DNA of 41,534 nt from assembly GCF_900112365.1 (NCBI RefSeq), contig NZ_FOLQ01000027.1, positions 15,935 through 57,468 of the forward strand, read 5' to 3'. The translations under genes and the position numbers were made by a program. Origin of the DNA: Spirosoma endophyticum. Lineage in GTDB: Bacteria; Bacteroidota; Bacteroidia; Cytophagales; Spirosomataceae. The notes under the pieces are model-generated. The model saw only the letters and a list, made by a program, of their open reading frames with translations. It did no database searches and had not been told where the DNA came from. This document shows, in pieces, positions 7,885 to 16,071 of the stretch (the stretch's first letter is position 1; every line of letters begins with the position of its first letter).

Positions 7885-8783
7885 TCAAATGTAGCAAGTC
7901 CAGGATTCGACGTACCACTGAGCCGGAGTCTGGTAGCCCAACGACTGATGCTTGCGCTCGTAATTGTAGAACTGAATGTACTCCGTCAAGCCCTTTAACA
8001 AAGATAGGCCATCCGAGTAAGCCCGCAGATAGACATGCTTGTATTTGAGCGTACGCCAGAAGCGTTCCACAAAGATGTTATCCAATGCTCTTCCTTTTGA
8101 GTCCATACTGATGGCAACCTGCCGCTCTTGTAGGGGTACTAAAAACAGCTGACTGGTGAACTGACTCCCCTGATCGGTATTAAACATGCGTGGTTGGCCC
8201 CACTGCCCCAAAGCGTCTGATAGGGCATCAATGCAAAAGTCAGCCAGCAGCGTGTTTGATAAACGCCAGCTTAGAATGAAGCGCGTGTACCACCGGGACG
8301 CCGGAGCGTTCGATAACTACGCATAAATACAAAAATCCATGCGCCATCTGGATATACGTGATGTCGGTAGACCAAACATGATCAGGACCCTCAATGCTAA
8401 CTCCCCGTAGCAGATAAGGGTAAATCTGATGGCCTTCGGCGGGCTTGGACAGATTAGGTTTTTGATAGACCGCTTCGAGTCCCATCAGGCGCATGAGTCG
8501 GTGTACACGCTTGATATTGACTGGGTTCCCCTCGCTGGTGACCTCCTGATGCATGCGTCTTAGACCCGTCTCAGGCCGAGCGGTAAAGAGTTTATCGATA
8601 CGTTCCATCAAGACCAGATTTTCGGCAGACTCGCCCACCGGCTGGTAATAATAGCTAGAGCGAGATAGGCCCAGCAATGTGACTTGCTGGCTGATACTCA
8701 GTTGAGCATGGCCGACTTGGATTAACTTACGCAGGTCACCGGCTAACTCGTGCGTAATTTTTTTTTGAGAAAGTCGTTTTCGA
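7885..8783 (-). pseudogene. IS3-C orfB transposase, split by one 16-bp unit and separated from orfA
   Basis: Reads 'KKITHELAGDLRKLIQVGHAQLSISQQ', 'LLGLSRSSYYYQP', 'WSTDITYIQMAHGFLYLCVVIE', then a 16-bp unit, then 'WYTRFILSWRLSNTLLADFCIDAL', 'MFNTDQGSQFTS' (second Asp) and 'LDNIFVERFWRTLKYKHVYL' (catalytic Glu), stopping at 7885. The in-frame ATG at 8848 lies inside the IS110 copy B leader and is accidental. The 5' join to orfA (10059-10321) is interrupted by that IS110. Confidence 0.88.
8293..8308 (-). repeat. 16-bp micro-insertion in IS3-C orfB
   Basis: Plus-strand sequence CCGGGACGCCGGAGCG. Removing exactly these bases joins 'YLCVVIE' to 'WYTRFILSWRLSN' without any other change. It shares 14 of 16 bases with 6108-6123. 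Confidence 0.92.
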
Positions 8784-9036
8784 CCGCACCGGCCTTTAGG
8801 TTTGAGGGCTGGTAATAAACCAAGATTTGGTAGCTTGCTGACAGACAACCGAGCGGGCTTCCCTAGCGTCTCCGGCCAGGTTTGCGTCCTATGCGGGGCC
8901 GCCCGTGCGGGCCGATTCAGGTCCCGCTCGGTCTTTCTTACTTAACCTCGAATAGAAATTAGGGTGTTGTGACCCATTAGCAAGGTAGCGAGTGATAAGT
9001 AAGCGTCTGATTAGAAACTCTAAATTAAGTACCCAC
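8784..9036 (+). ncRNA. Putative IS110 bridge RNA leader, copy B
   Basis: A non-coding leader conserved almost base for base with 41196-41437, which precedes another copy of the transposase. Known IS110-group elements encode a bridge RNA between the left end and the transposase start, and position and size fit. A perfect 10-bp stem ACCGAGCGGG (8848-8857) with CCCGCTCGGT (8923-8932) closes a loop. Within the loop 8881-8888 (TTTGCGTC) differs locally from copy C. The loop also holds a 16-bp insertion at 8894-8909. A small second hairpin (GGGT, six bases, ACCC) lies near 8961-8975. Transcription is not shown. Confidence 0.65.
8894..8909 (-). repeat. 16-bp micro-insertion in the bridge RNA leader of IS110 copy B
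   Basis: Plus-strand sequence CGGGGCCGCCCGTGCG. Copy C reads CCTATGGGCC at the same place, so the gain is exactly 16 bp by direct alignment. One base differs from the unit at 23334-23349 read on the opposite strand. Confidence 0.92.
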
Positions 9037-10044
9037 ATGGAAATTCGCTATTACATTGGTATTGATGTTTCGAAGATCACTTTAGATTGGGCCGTTTATG
9101 CTAACCAGCGAATGGTTTGGCAAACTCAATCGGAGAATTCATCGGTGGCTATCCGAGCGGTGATCAAACAACTCCAGACGCTGGCATGCTTTAAGAACAC
9201 AAATTGCGTAGTTTGTATGGAGCATACAGGTCTTTACAATGCCCATGCCCTGGAGGTGCTATTTGAGGCCCAATTTCCGATTTGGCTGGAGGCTTCCCTA
9301 CACATTAAACAGGCGGGCGGGTTACAGCGAGGCAAATCCGACAGCGTTGATGCTCAACGGATTGCTGAATATGCGTATCGCTTTCGGGACCGCCTTCGGC
9401 TGTGTCAACCGCCCCGCCCTGTTATGAAAAAATTAGCCGAGTTGACCCGATTACGGCAACGGCTGCAAGGTATGATCAGTCAATTGAAAGTGCCCCTGAC
9501 CGAACAGAAACGCTTTGGCGACAAAAGCTTGACCGCTCAATTAAGTCAGCATTGCAGTAGCTCACTAAAGGCACTGGTCAGCGATTTGAAAGGAATTGAA
9601 AAAGCCATCAAACAACTCATCTTAGATGACCCTACTCTGAAATCACTTTTTGAGTTGGTGACCTCAGTCCCTGGTGTCGGTCAAGTCGTAGCGACTGAAC
9701 TGATCCTGGCCAGCGACGAGTTTAAAGCCATTGACGACCCTAAAAAGCTAGCCTGTCATGCAGGAGTGGCACCTTTTGAGCACTCTTCAGGGAGTAGCGT
9801 TCGCGGGAAAACCCGCGTGAATCATCAGGCGCGAAAATCGCTCAAGACTTTACTCCATCTGGCGGCTATGTCAGCTCTTCAAGTCAAGGGCGACCTTCAG
9901 CAGTACTATCAACGGAAAGTGGCTGAGGGCAAGAACAAGATGTTGGTCATCAACGCATTACGAAACAAACTCATCCATCGAGTCTATGCAGTCGTTAGGC
10001 GGGGCGAAAAATATAACAAAAATTATACGCCCACCCTTGTTTAA
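9037..10044 (+). CDS. IS110-family transposase, copy B
   Basis: A 335-residue bridge-RNA-guided recombinase. The start at 9037 ('MEIRYYIGIDVSK') is preferred over an upstream in-frame ATG at 8992 because copy C starts at the equivalent codon and the RuvC-like fold begins here. Catalytic DEDD residues are D10, E62 ('MEHTG'), D102 and D105 ('SDSVDAQR'). The C-terminal Tnp_IS116 domain has 'VPGVGQVVATEL' and the serine cluster 'SSGSSVRGKT' (about 250-258). Full family length and intact. The protein may be active even though its leader RNA carries a 16-bp insertion. Confidence 0.95.
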   Translation: MEIRYYIGIDVSKITLDWAVYANQRMVWQTQSENSSVAIRAVIKQLQTLACFKNTNCVVCMEHTGLYNAHALEVLFEAQFPIWLEASLHIKQAGGLQRGKSDSVDAQRIAEYAYRFRDRLRLCQPPRPVMKKLAELTRLRQRLQGMISQLKVPLTEQKRFGDKSLTAQLSQHCSSSLKALVSDLKGIEKAIKQLILDDPTLKSLFELVTSVPGVGQVVATELILASDEFKAIDDPKKLACHAGVAPFEHSSGSSVRGKTRVNHQARKSLKTLLHLAAMSALQVKGDLQQYYQRKVAEGKNKMLVINALRNKLIHRVYAVVRRGEKYNKNYTPTLV

Positions 10045-10058
10045 ACCATAGAAATCGG

Positions 10059-10321
10059 CCCGGCTTCAGTTGTCCAATTTGCTGGAACAACGGGGCTTCG
10101 ATTTGCTCGCGCTGTTCTGATGAGATAGCTGGTTTGCTGGTCCCTGACTCGAACAGAGTAGGCAGACCATCGATTACTTGCCGTTTCCAATCGGTGATCA
10201 TTTGGGCATGAATGCCGAATTCGCGGCTTAACTGAGCCAAGATTTTGTGGCCTTTGAGTGCTTCCAAAACCACCTTGGTCTTGAAAGAAGCATCGTGAAG
10301 ACGCCGGATAGGGTTTGCCAT
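10059..10321 (-). pseudogene. IS3-C orfA, 3' end cut by IS110 copy B
   Basis: Starts at 10321 with 'MANPIRRLHDASFKTKVVLEAL', a typical HTH OrfA ('LAQLSREFGIHAQMITDWKRQ'), and continues through 'SSEQREQIEAPLFQQIGQLK' to the IS110 right end at 10058. The ORF then runs 21 residues into IS110 DNA. Its natural continuation into orfB is on the other side of the IS110. Confidence 0.85.
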
Positions 10322-10341
10322 TGTTGGACATTTTGTAGGTG

Positions 10342-10716
10342 CAAGGTAAATTGGTTCAAGTTATCCTTGCTGTCCAGTTTTTTGGGAACATCATATTCTT
10401 CTTCCGCCACCTCAATCACCGTCTGTAAGCTGCTAATCTTCAATTCAGCTTGAGCCAGTACCTTGGTTAGGGCTTTTACTTGCCGGGTTAATGTTTGGAC
10501 GGCTTGAGAGTTGGGCATAGTAGTAGACGGCTCAGGAGTAGCCGCTGAGTCCGTCACTGGCAAAGAAAACACAACCAGCCAGCTTCGCAAAGTATTTCGG
10601 TTGAGTCCGTATTTGCGACAAGCGGCTCGTATACCGATGATGCCCTGGTTAACTTCGTGAACAATCCGGCGCTTTTCTTTTTCGGATCTTCTCTCGAAAG
10701 GATGCCGACTGCCCAT
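10342..10716 (-). pseudogene. IS3-family orfA (IS3-D), truncated
   Basis: A second, different OrfA starting at 10716: 'FERRSEKEKRRIVHEV', helix-turn-helix 'IGIRAACRKYGLNRNTLRSWL', and a coiled coil 'VQTLTRQVKALTKVLAQAELKISSLQTVIEVAEEEY'. It ends abruptly after 'DSKDNLNQFTLHLQN', where the IS3-C end begins. No matching orfB is adjacent; the remnant at 6406-6644 could be its tail but this is not demonstrable. Confidence 0.75.
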
Positions 10717-10941
10717 TCGAAGTCCATGTTTTTTTGTATTCTTGTGAGTTATCCTGATACGCTTAATGTAAAGCTATTTCAGGACTTGACATACCGGAAT
10801 CTGGAACTTCTATATTAGCTAAATAGCTATTAATCACTATTGCAACAACTCTAATTTTTAAATCATCAATAGTTAGCTTGACATCACAAATTCAACCCGT
10901 CACGACAAATCTAATAAAATGAACAGCTTCAATATAAATGA
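10717..10941. other. Short gap between IS debris and the polysaccharide locus
   Basis: AT-rich, with no gene recognised. It probably includes the outer end of IS3-D and the 3' untranslated end of the polysaccharide operon. Confidence 0.4.
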
Positions 10942-11802
10942 TTAAAAGAATCGCTTCAAAATATATTTATCAATTAATTGATTAGTTAAACTAAATAAAG
11001 TTTTAGAAACGCCACCAATTTTTACTGAAAAAATTAAAGGGTAATAATAGTAGCCAACTAATGTATCTAAATAACATCGTTTCATATTAATTACATGGGA
11101 AAGGGTAGATTTCAAAAAAGGAATACCATGATGGCTAGTTTTAAAAAAAATAACTTGTAGTCCTAAATCTTTGATAGTGGTATATTGTTCTATATCAATT
11201 TTACTCCAACATGAATAAAAATAAAAAACAGCCTTTGGATTAACAATGTATGAGTTAATTGAAAAAAATCTATTAATTAAAGGATTATTTCTCTCTCTAA
11301 ATAAAATAGGATCATCTAATTCACTTGATCTATCTAAATACTTGAATAGAGAAAATTGACCATTAAAAGTGTAAATTATTTCAGCATTCAACTTAGACCC
11401 GAATAAAACTGCTGCATATCCGCCAGAAGAGCTCCCAATAGCAATAACTTTATAACCTTTAGTCTCAATTTGAAGGAAATAAAATAGCTTTTCAACAGAA
11501 TTCAATTGCTCATTAATTCCATTTAAATAGAATTGCTTCTTTATATCTCTAAGAAAAATGTGTTTCGTTGCTTTTTCTACCCTAGTTCGGTACCATTCAT
11601 ACTTATTTGTTCTAACAACCTGATAGTTAAATGCATCTGCCGTATTAGGATCATAAAGTCCATTACTACTAAAATAGATGGCACAAAATTTTTCGTTTTG
11701 TTCAATTTCACTATCATGTTCAATTATGTAATTAGAATTATCTCGGAAAAACGAAACTATCTCAGTAGAGTCAGCATGGAATACGAAATTTGATTTTTCC
11801 AT
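10942..11802 (-). CDS. Putative alpha/beta hydrolase in polysaccharide locus
   Basis: A 286-residue protein with a serine-hydrolase nucleophile elbow G-S-S-S-G-G (residues 123-128, candidate nucleophile S125) after a predicted strand ('YKVIAIG'). A candidate acid (D203) and histidines (H224, H225 in 'TSHHGIPFL') follow. There is no signal peptide or clear membrane segment. Such proteins occur in capsule clusters, where they may deacylate or otherwise modify saccharides, but the substrate cannot be read from sequence. It is the last gene of the minus-strand locus, cut off from the glycosyltransferases by an IS1 copy. Base use is AT-rich like the locus. Confidence 0.6.
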   Translation of the reverse strand: MEKSNFVFHADSTEIVSFFRDNSNYIIEHDSEIEQNEKFCAIYFSSNGLYDPNTADAFNYQVVRTNKYEWYRTRVEKATKHIFLRDIKKQFYLNGINEQLNSVEKLFYFLQIETKGYKVIAIGSSSGGYAAVLFGSKLNAEIIYTFNGQFSLFKYLDRSSELDDPILFRERNNPLINRFFSINSYIVNPKAVFYFYSCWSKIDIEQYTTIKDLGLQVIFFKTSHHGIPFLKSTLSHVINMKRCYLDTLVGYYYYPLIFSVKIGGVSKTLFSLTNQLIDKYILKRFF

Positions 11803-11977
11803 AAAAGCAGTTAAAATTAATTAAGTAAAACTTATAAAGTAAGAAGCGGGCAATGAACATAGGCATAATAATTAGTACGATTTCACTCGTTATTTGGTAG
11901 TGGCTTAATTGCGATGATCGGCAAAGAAAAATTGCTTGATAAACAGACGGATTGTTGTATCATGAACTGCCACTGAC

Positions 11978-11993
11978 CGCTCCAGCGGTCTGG
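11978..11993 (+). repeat. 16-bp micro-insertion in IS1-12 insB
   Basis: Sequence CGCTCCAGCGGTCTGG. Removing 16 bp restores 'CFSKSVAVHDT', matching 'CFSKSVTVQDT' of IS1-23. IS1-23 and IS1-25 lack it, so it arose after IS1-12 separated. Confidence 0.92.
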
Positions 11994-12124
11994 TTTGAAA
12001 AGCAAATGGTTCGGCGAGTTAATCGTTTTAAGCGCGTTCGAAGGGTTAAATGCTTACGTTCAAGACCTTGTAAAGATTTTTTACAATTAAGCGTATGCGT
12101 TGATCTAAGCAATCAAAATAGGCC

Positions 12125-12140
12125 GGCACGGGCCGCCCCG
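12125..12140 (+). repeat. 16-bp micro-insertion in IS1-12 insB
   Basis: Sequence GGCACGGGCCGCCCCG. It interrupts the Trp-Trp of 'DSWWAYFD'; removal gives the exact IS1-23 residues. Absent from IS1-23 and IS1-25. Confidence 0.93.
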
Positions 12141-12227
12141 CACCAAGAGTCAGTCATCCATCTGATTAACTCAATTTTGGCCTTCTCTAACAGATTCAGC
12201 AAGTGGCGGAATGTTAGGTTTGTACGG

Positions 12228-12243
12228 CGGCACCAGCGGACCG
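12228..12243 (-). repeat. Micro-insertion in IS1-12 insB, shared with IS1-25
   Basis: Plus-strand sequence CGGCACCAGCGGACCG. Relative to IS1-23 the net gain is 15 bp, so the frame is kept and the protein gains 'PVRWC' after 'FVFG'. The same site is occupied in IS1-25 (25442-25457). Confidence 0.85.
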
Positions 12244-12298
12244 GGCCAAAAACAAAGGCAATAACCTAGCCTGTCACGGCATCCTCCACCCACGGCAG

Positions 12299-12314
12299 CG
12301 GCCGACCGTCATAG
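12299..12314. repeat. 16-bp micro-insertion in IS1-12 insB, shared with IS1-25
   Basis: Plus-strand sequence CGGCCGACCGTCATAG. Counting aligned bases against IS1-23 gives exactly 16 extra. The same bases occur at 25513-25528, so it predates the split of these two copies. It fits the family consensus only loosely. Confidence 0.78.
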
Positions 12315-12423
12315 TTAACGAGGTTGTTTTCTCTTACCCACGTAGGACCACATCTCGCCGACTTTTAGGCTCATTTTCAAGCTTCTATCTACGTTTAAAT
12401 GTTAACAGGAATGACTTCACTAC

Positions 12424-12439
12424 CGCACGGGCGGCCCAG
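12424..12439 (+). repeat. Ancestral micro-insertion at the insA end of IS1-12
   Basis: Sequence CGCACGGGCGGCCCAG, at the same place as 23334-23349 and 25655-25670. Present in all three IS1 copies, so insertion is inferred from similarity to the proven unit at 8894-8909, not from a missing-site comparison. Confidence 0.65.
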
Positions 12440-12644
12440 TTTTTATTAAACTGAGCGCTGACGGTGTTGCGATTAACACCTAAGATACGGGCGGTATCAC
12501 GTATGCCTGCTCCGTTGAGGACCATTTGAGTAATTTGTTCTTTGACCAATGGGTCACGGGCCTTGTGGGTATAGGTTTGAACAAAGGCTCTGACGAAGTC
12601 AAAGCATCGGTAGTACTAGACGCCTGCAGGAGTTGTGCCATAGC

Positions 12645-12660
12645 CGGTCCGCCGGTGCGG
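12645..12660 (+). repeat. Micro-insertion in IS1-12 insA
   Basis: Sequence CGGTCCGCCGGTGCGG. IS1-23 and IS1-25 read straight from the preceding ATA to TTTG without it; the net gain is 15 bp. It matches 14 of 16 bases of 1165-1180. Confidence 0.88.
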
Positions 12661-12778
12661 TTTGACTTGTTTGGTTTGCCCACAATGCTTACAGGAGACT
12701 GCTTCTAGTACCATTCACAAATATACCCGATTCAACACAGTTAAGCCACTACCAGTTAATTAGTTCCAGCATTGTTCT

Positions 12779-13900
12779 TTAATTTCTTGTTACAATACTT
12801 TGGAGAATATTAATAAATCTATTCTCAAATTTCTTTAATGTAAAATTTGTCTCAAATTTATTTCGGCTTTCTATACCCATCCGTTGACGCAAGGAAGAAT
12901 CAGTAATCAAAATTTCTAACTTTTCAGCTAATAATTCAACGTGATTCTGTCTCACCAAAAATCCAGTAACTCCATCTTCTACAATATCCTGGATACCACC
13001 TTCATAAGTAGAAACGATTGGTAATGAGTAACTCATTGCTTCAAGAAGAACTAATGGAAAACATTCGTTATGGTAATATGTAGGAAGAGCAAAAATATCG
13101 GCTTTAATAAAAGCTTGTTTTTTTTCTTCTCCGTATTTTTTTCCCTCAAATATTACATATTTACCCAATCCAAGTTCTTCAATCCAAAGATAGAATTTAG
13201 CTAGTGAAATATCAGCCTCACCACCAACAAAACTACATAAAAAAGGAATATTTTTTCTTTTCAATAAAACTAATGCCTTTAATAATATCAAAACTCCTTT
13301 AGACTCAATCAAATTTGATAGAAAAAGTATTTTAACGTTTAAATCAATGTCTTTTTTTGAATTTTCTAAATTAAAATCTCTATTTTCGTCCTCTACCCCA
13401 TTATGACAAATATATGTTTCTCTAATGGGAACAAGCCCTTGAATGTCAAAATAAAGATATTTTGACAATATAATAACAACTGCATTCTTAAAAATATACT
13501 GATAGCAAATTCGATTAACAAATTTGTGTTTTTGAATATTTATTCCTTTATTATGTAAATGATATACTAATTTTACGCGAAAAAACTTCAAAAGAGCAAC
13601 TAGAATCAAATCTTTATAAAACGCAACACCTGTAGTAGTAAGAGCTAAATAACAGTATATCGGACGTTCTTTTAAAAGAAAAATAAGTAATTGTGAAAAA
13701 GTGTTAAGGTAACCTAAAATTTTCCTTAGATTAATCTTACCCGTTTCAGCGACCTGCTTTGAAGCTAACAAATTTATGTAAAAGCACTTAAAGCTTTTAT
13801 TAATAGCTATGCTGTTTTTTATAGTTAAGCCAACTAAGGATGATCCATGAACTGGTGGGGGTAAATGAAGTAAAAATAATATTTTAGGTGAGTCATTCAT
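12779..13900 (-). CDS. GT4-family glycosyltransferase
   Basis: About 373 residues, started at 13900 ('MNDSPKILFLLHLPPPVHGSS'); an ATG 12 codons upstream adds nothing conserved. The N-terminal Rossmann domain has the Gly-rich 'PPPVHGSS' loop. The C-terminal GT-B domain has 'ESKGVLILLKAL' and the EX7E-type nucleotide-sugar motif 'ECFPLVLLEAMSYSLPIVS'. In the family such enzymes add one sugar from an NDP donor to a lipid-linked oligosaccharide on the cytoplasmic face. The donor and linkage are unknown. It is 12 bases or more downstream of the next GT4, forming an operon on the minus strand, and is followed 26 bp later by IS1-12. Confidence 0.9.
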   Translation of the reverse strand: MNDSPKILFLLHLPPPVHGSSLVGLTIKNSIAINKSFKCFYINLLASKQVAETGKINLRKILGYLNTFSQLLIFLLKERPIYCYLALTTTGVAFYKDLILVALLKFFRVKLVYHLHNKGINIQKHKFVNRICYQYIFKNAVVIILSKYLYFDIQGLVPIRETYICHNGVEDENRDFNLENSKKDIDLNVKILFLSNLIESKGVLILLKALVLLKRKNIPFLCSFVGGEADISLAKFYLWIEELGLGKYVIFEGKKYGEEKKQAFIKADIFALPTYYHNECFPLVLLEAMSYSLPIVSTYEGGIQDIVEDGVTGFLVRQNHVELLAEKLEILITDSSLRQRMGIESRNKFETNFTLKKFENRFINILQSIVTRN

Positions 13901-13947
13901 AAAGTTTATTTCTGAAAAAATCAATACTTCAATCAAAAAATTATATG

Positions 13948-15093
13948 TTAAATTATTTCATTGCACATATTATAAATATTTAATGCTACAGAACTAGCAT
14001 TGTATTTTTTTTCTATATTTTTAGATTCTTTTCCCATTTGCTCTAAATCTTTGTTGTGAAAATAAGCTAATGCATCAATAACAGATGTTTCTTTGAGAGG
14101 ATCAAATAGCTTACCATTTAAGCCTTCTTGCACTAATTCTGGATAACAACCATTATATATGGAACAAGCAATAGGCAAACCACAAGACATAGCTTCAGGC
14201 ACTACTAAACTCCAATTGTCTTCAAGAGTAGGGATAATAAATACATTAGCGATAGCATAATAATGGTGTATAAGATCATAATCTATACTGCCAATTAAAT
14301 AAATTGAATCAATGTGTGAAAAATCCTCTTTACACTTGTCATATAATGGTCCAGTACCAATTAAAATTAGATTATCATTAGGATATAATTTGTTGTGAGA
14401 TTTCCATGCTTCTAACAAAGGGATTACTCCTTTACGTTCATTAATTTGTCCAATGTATAAAAAAGTTAAGCCATTTCGAAGTAACAACTTTGACTTAAGT
14501 GCTTGAATTTCATTTAAAGAAACAGAATTGAAACTTGCTACTAAATTTTCGCTATCAGCAGACATACCACCAACGAACAATTGATCTGCTTTCACACCTA
14601 ATTGAATTAGATAATCTTTAGTGAGAGACCCATTTATTGAATAACCGTCAACAAATTTAGATATAAATTTTCTATATAATGCTCTCCATTTTGGGCAATT
14701 GCGTTCAGTGTGAGCAGTTCGCTCGTAAGCAATTAATAACTTCCTTTTCTTTAATTTTGCTATTAATATTGCCATTGGAGTCCACTGAAAAAAGCCTTCA
14801 CCAATAATAATATCAGCATCTACTTTCAAAATTGCATTGTACAAACCAGGTTGGTAGGGGATTTTAAATTCAGTATTTGCAAAATCACTTTTACTTTTAA
14901 AATTCAAAACTAACTCATCAGATAACCCTATAGCATGATCTCCAATTGCACTTTCAATTTTGGAAATAACTCTTTGAGGTACTCTATTTTTAGAGTATAT
15001 CAAAAAAAAATTCTTATTATTTAATTCGAATATTTTTTTGTAAACTGGTATTCTGTAATCTAAAAATGATGGATTCACCCAAAGAATTTTCAT
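13948..15093 (-). CDS. GT4-family glycosyltransferase
   Basis: 381 residues. N-terminal 'MKILWVNPSFLDYRIPVYKKIF' is typical of capsule GT4 enzymes. The C-terminal donor-binding domain has 'FLYIGQINERKGVIPLLEAW', 'LILIGTGPLYDKC' and the acidic motif 'EDNWSLVVPEAMSCGLPIA'. It is predicted to be cytoplasmic and membrane-associated, and to extend the repeat unit. It lies between a GT4 and a GT2 in the same orientation with short spacers, consistent with one transcript. Confidence 0.92.
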   Translation of the reverse strand: MKILWVNPSFLDYRIPVYKKIFELNNKNFFLIYSKNRVPQRVISKIESAIGDHAIGLSDELVLNFKSKSDFANTEFKIPYQPGLYNAILKVDADIIIGEGFFQWTPMAILIAKLKKRKLLIAYERTAHTERNCPKWRALYRKFISKFVDGYSINGSLTKDYLIQLGVKADQLFVGGMSADSENLVASFNSVSLNEIQALKSKLLLRNGLTFLYIGQINERKGVIPLLEAWKSHNKLYPNDNLILIGTGPLYDKCKEDFSHIDSIYLIGSIDYDLIHHYYAIANVFIIPTLEDNWSLVVPEAMSCGLPIACSIYNGCYPELVQEGLNGKLFDPLKETSVIDALAYFHNKDLEQMGKESKNIEKKYNASSVALNIYNMCNEII

Positions 15094-15150
15094 GAAATTT
15101 TATCGCAATCTTAGAATTAAAATAATAATTAAAAAATATTTTAACATTGA

Positions 15151-16071
15151 TTAACTAAAGATCTTTTTAATTGACATTTTCAATTGTTTTGGTAAGAATG
15201 AAAAAACAAAAAAGAAAAAATAATTAAATGGTAATTTAAAATAGTTTTTATAATACAATTTTTGAAAAACAATATAATTTTCAGAGTAGAATATTTCCCG
15301 AATATTTCGTTTAAGGATATAATTTTTATCAATCATTTGATCATTAACTACCTTCGAAAAATTTTCTGGCCTATTATTAATTCTATTTAAGTGATTTTCA
15401 AATACTCTTTTCAGATAAGCTCCATTGTTTAAAGTACTTTCAGAGTTTTCACGAATTCTGTAACTGTAAAGTGGTATATTTATTTTTTCTAAACGTGCAT
15501 TATTTTCAATCAATCTTAATATTAAATCATAATCCTCAGTTTTATTGTAAAAAATATTGTAACCTCCTATTTGATTTATTAAATCTTTAGGTATCATCAT
15601 AGTTGGGTGTAACGCGGGAGTACTACCTTTTAAAATATTCTTATTAATGTTTTCATATAATTTATTATTTGTTGTAATTACTTCGTCATTTTCATTTATA
15701 ACGTGATAACCTGTGCATGATATCAACTTTTGATCAGAATTCAAAAGTTGATATAGCTGCTTTTCCAACCTATTCGGTAAAGATATGTCATCAGAATCTT
15801 GTATAGCTATATATAATCCACTAGCTACATTTATGGCTGTGTTTCTTGCTACTGCAGCGCCTAAATTATTTTGAGTTAAAACTATTAATCTTATATCTTT
15901 TTTTGCAATCTCTTTAAGAATATTTAAAGTATTATCAGTTGAGCCATCATCAACAATAATGTATTCAAAATTTCCAAAAGTTTGAGATAATATACTTTCT
16001 ACAGACTTTTTAATAAATTTTTCGTCATTAAAAACGGCAGTTATAACAGAAATCAAAACGCTCATTGTCAT
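15151..16071 (-). CDS. GT2-family glycosyltransferase
   Basis: 306 residues with a GT-A fold. Visible motifs are 'SVITAVFNDEKFIKKSVESILSQT', 'YIIVDDGSTDNT', 'NNLGAAVARNTAI', and the metal-binding DXD-like 'QDSDD'. The start could be the ATG at 16071 or the one two codons later ('MSVLISV'), which fits the family better. It is predicted to transfer a sugar to the growing lipid-linked repeat unit. The C-terminal 60 residues are hydrophobic and basic, suggesting membrane association. A decayed 1.4-kb stretch lies upstream. Confidence 0.92.
   Translation of the reverse strand: MTMSVLISVITAVFNDEKFIKKSVESILSQTFGNFEYIIVDDGSTDNTLNILKEIAKKDIRLIVLTQNNLGAAVARNTAINVASGLYIAIQDSDDISLPNRLEKQLYQLLNSDQKLISCTGYHVINENDEVITTNNKLYENINKNILKGSTPALHPTMMIPKDLINQIGGYNIFYNKTEDYDLILRLIENNARLEKINIPLYSYRIRENSESTLNNGAYLKRVFENHLNRINNRPENFSKVVNDQMIDKNYILKRNIREIFYSENYIVFQKLYYKNYFKLPFNYFFFFVFSFLPKQLKMSIKKIFS

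Larger units (their letters stand above)
8784..10058 (+). mobile_element. IS110-family element, copy B (complete)
   Basis: The left boundary is where similarity with copy C begins (8784 and 41196, tract CCGCACCGGCC). The right boundary is where similarity with copy A ends (10058 and 858). Length is 1275 bp including one 16-bp micro-insertion in the leader. It sits inside IS3-C. Confidence 0.8.
7889..10343 (-). mobile_element. IS3-family element IS3-C, with nested IS110 copy B
   Basis: The ends are approximate: TGTAGCAAGTCCA at about 7889 and, read inward on the other strand, a similar tract containing ACAAAATGTCCA near 10343. Between them lie orfB (left) and orfA (right) on the minus strand, with IS110 copy B inserted between. 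It abuts IS3-B on the left and truncates another IS3 orfA on the right. Confidence 0.65.
11900..12395 (-). pseudogene. IS1 InsB-like part of IS1-12, broken
   Basis: Fragments 'MWSYVGKRKQPR', 'VEDAV', 'IAFVFGP', 'FRHLL', 'SWW' / 'AYFDCLDQ', 'CFSK' / 'SVAVHDTTIRLFIKQFFFADHRN' are recognisable but fall in several frames because of insertions at 12299, 12228, 12125 and 11978 plus small deletions. Confidence 0.85.
12410..12714 (-). pseudogene. IS1 InsA-like part of IS1-12
   Basis: Starts at 12714 ('MVLEAV') with the zinc-binding CxxC pair and the HTH 'GIRDTARILGVNRNTVSAQF' seen in IS1-23. The 16-mer at 12645-12660 lies inside it with a net gain of 15 bp and inserts 'PHRRT' after 'VK'. Together with the damaged insB it is counted as non-functional. 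Confidence 0.8.
11897..12752 (-). mobile_element. IS1-family element, copy IS1-12 (856 bp, degenerate)
   Basis: Bounded by inverted repeats GTAGTGGCTTAATTGCG (11897) and GTAGTGGCTTAACTG (inward from 12752). It is 76 bp longer than IS1-23; five private or shared micro-insertions account for about 78 bp of gain, with small deletions offsetting it. The 9-bp flanks CGTTATTTG and CAGTTAATT are not a clean target duplication, so the insertion is old or one side has been rearranged. Confidence 0.88.

Noticed and set aside
8784..8848. Start of the IS3-C orfB at 8848
   Set aside because: The first 21 codons of that frame are IS110 leader sequence also found at 41196, where no IS3 gene follows; the frame is open by chance.
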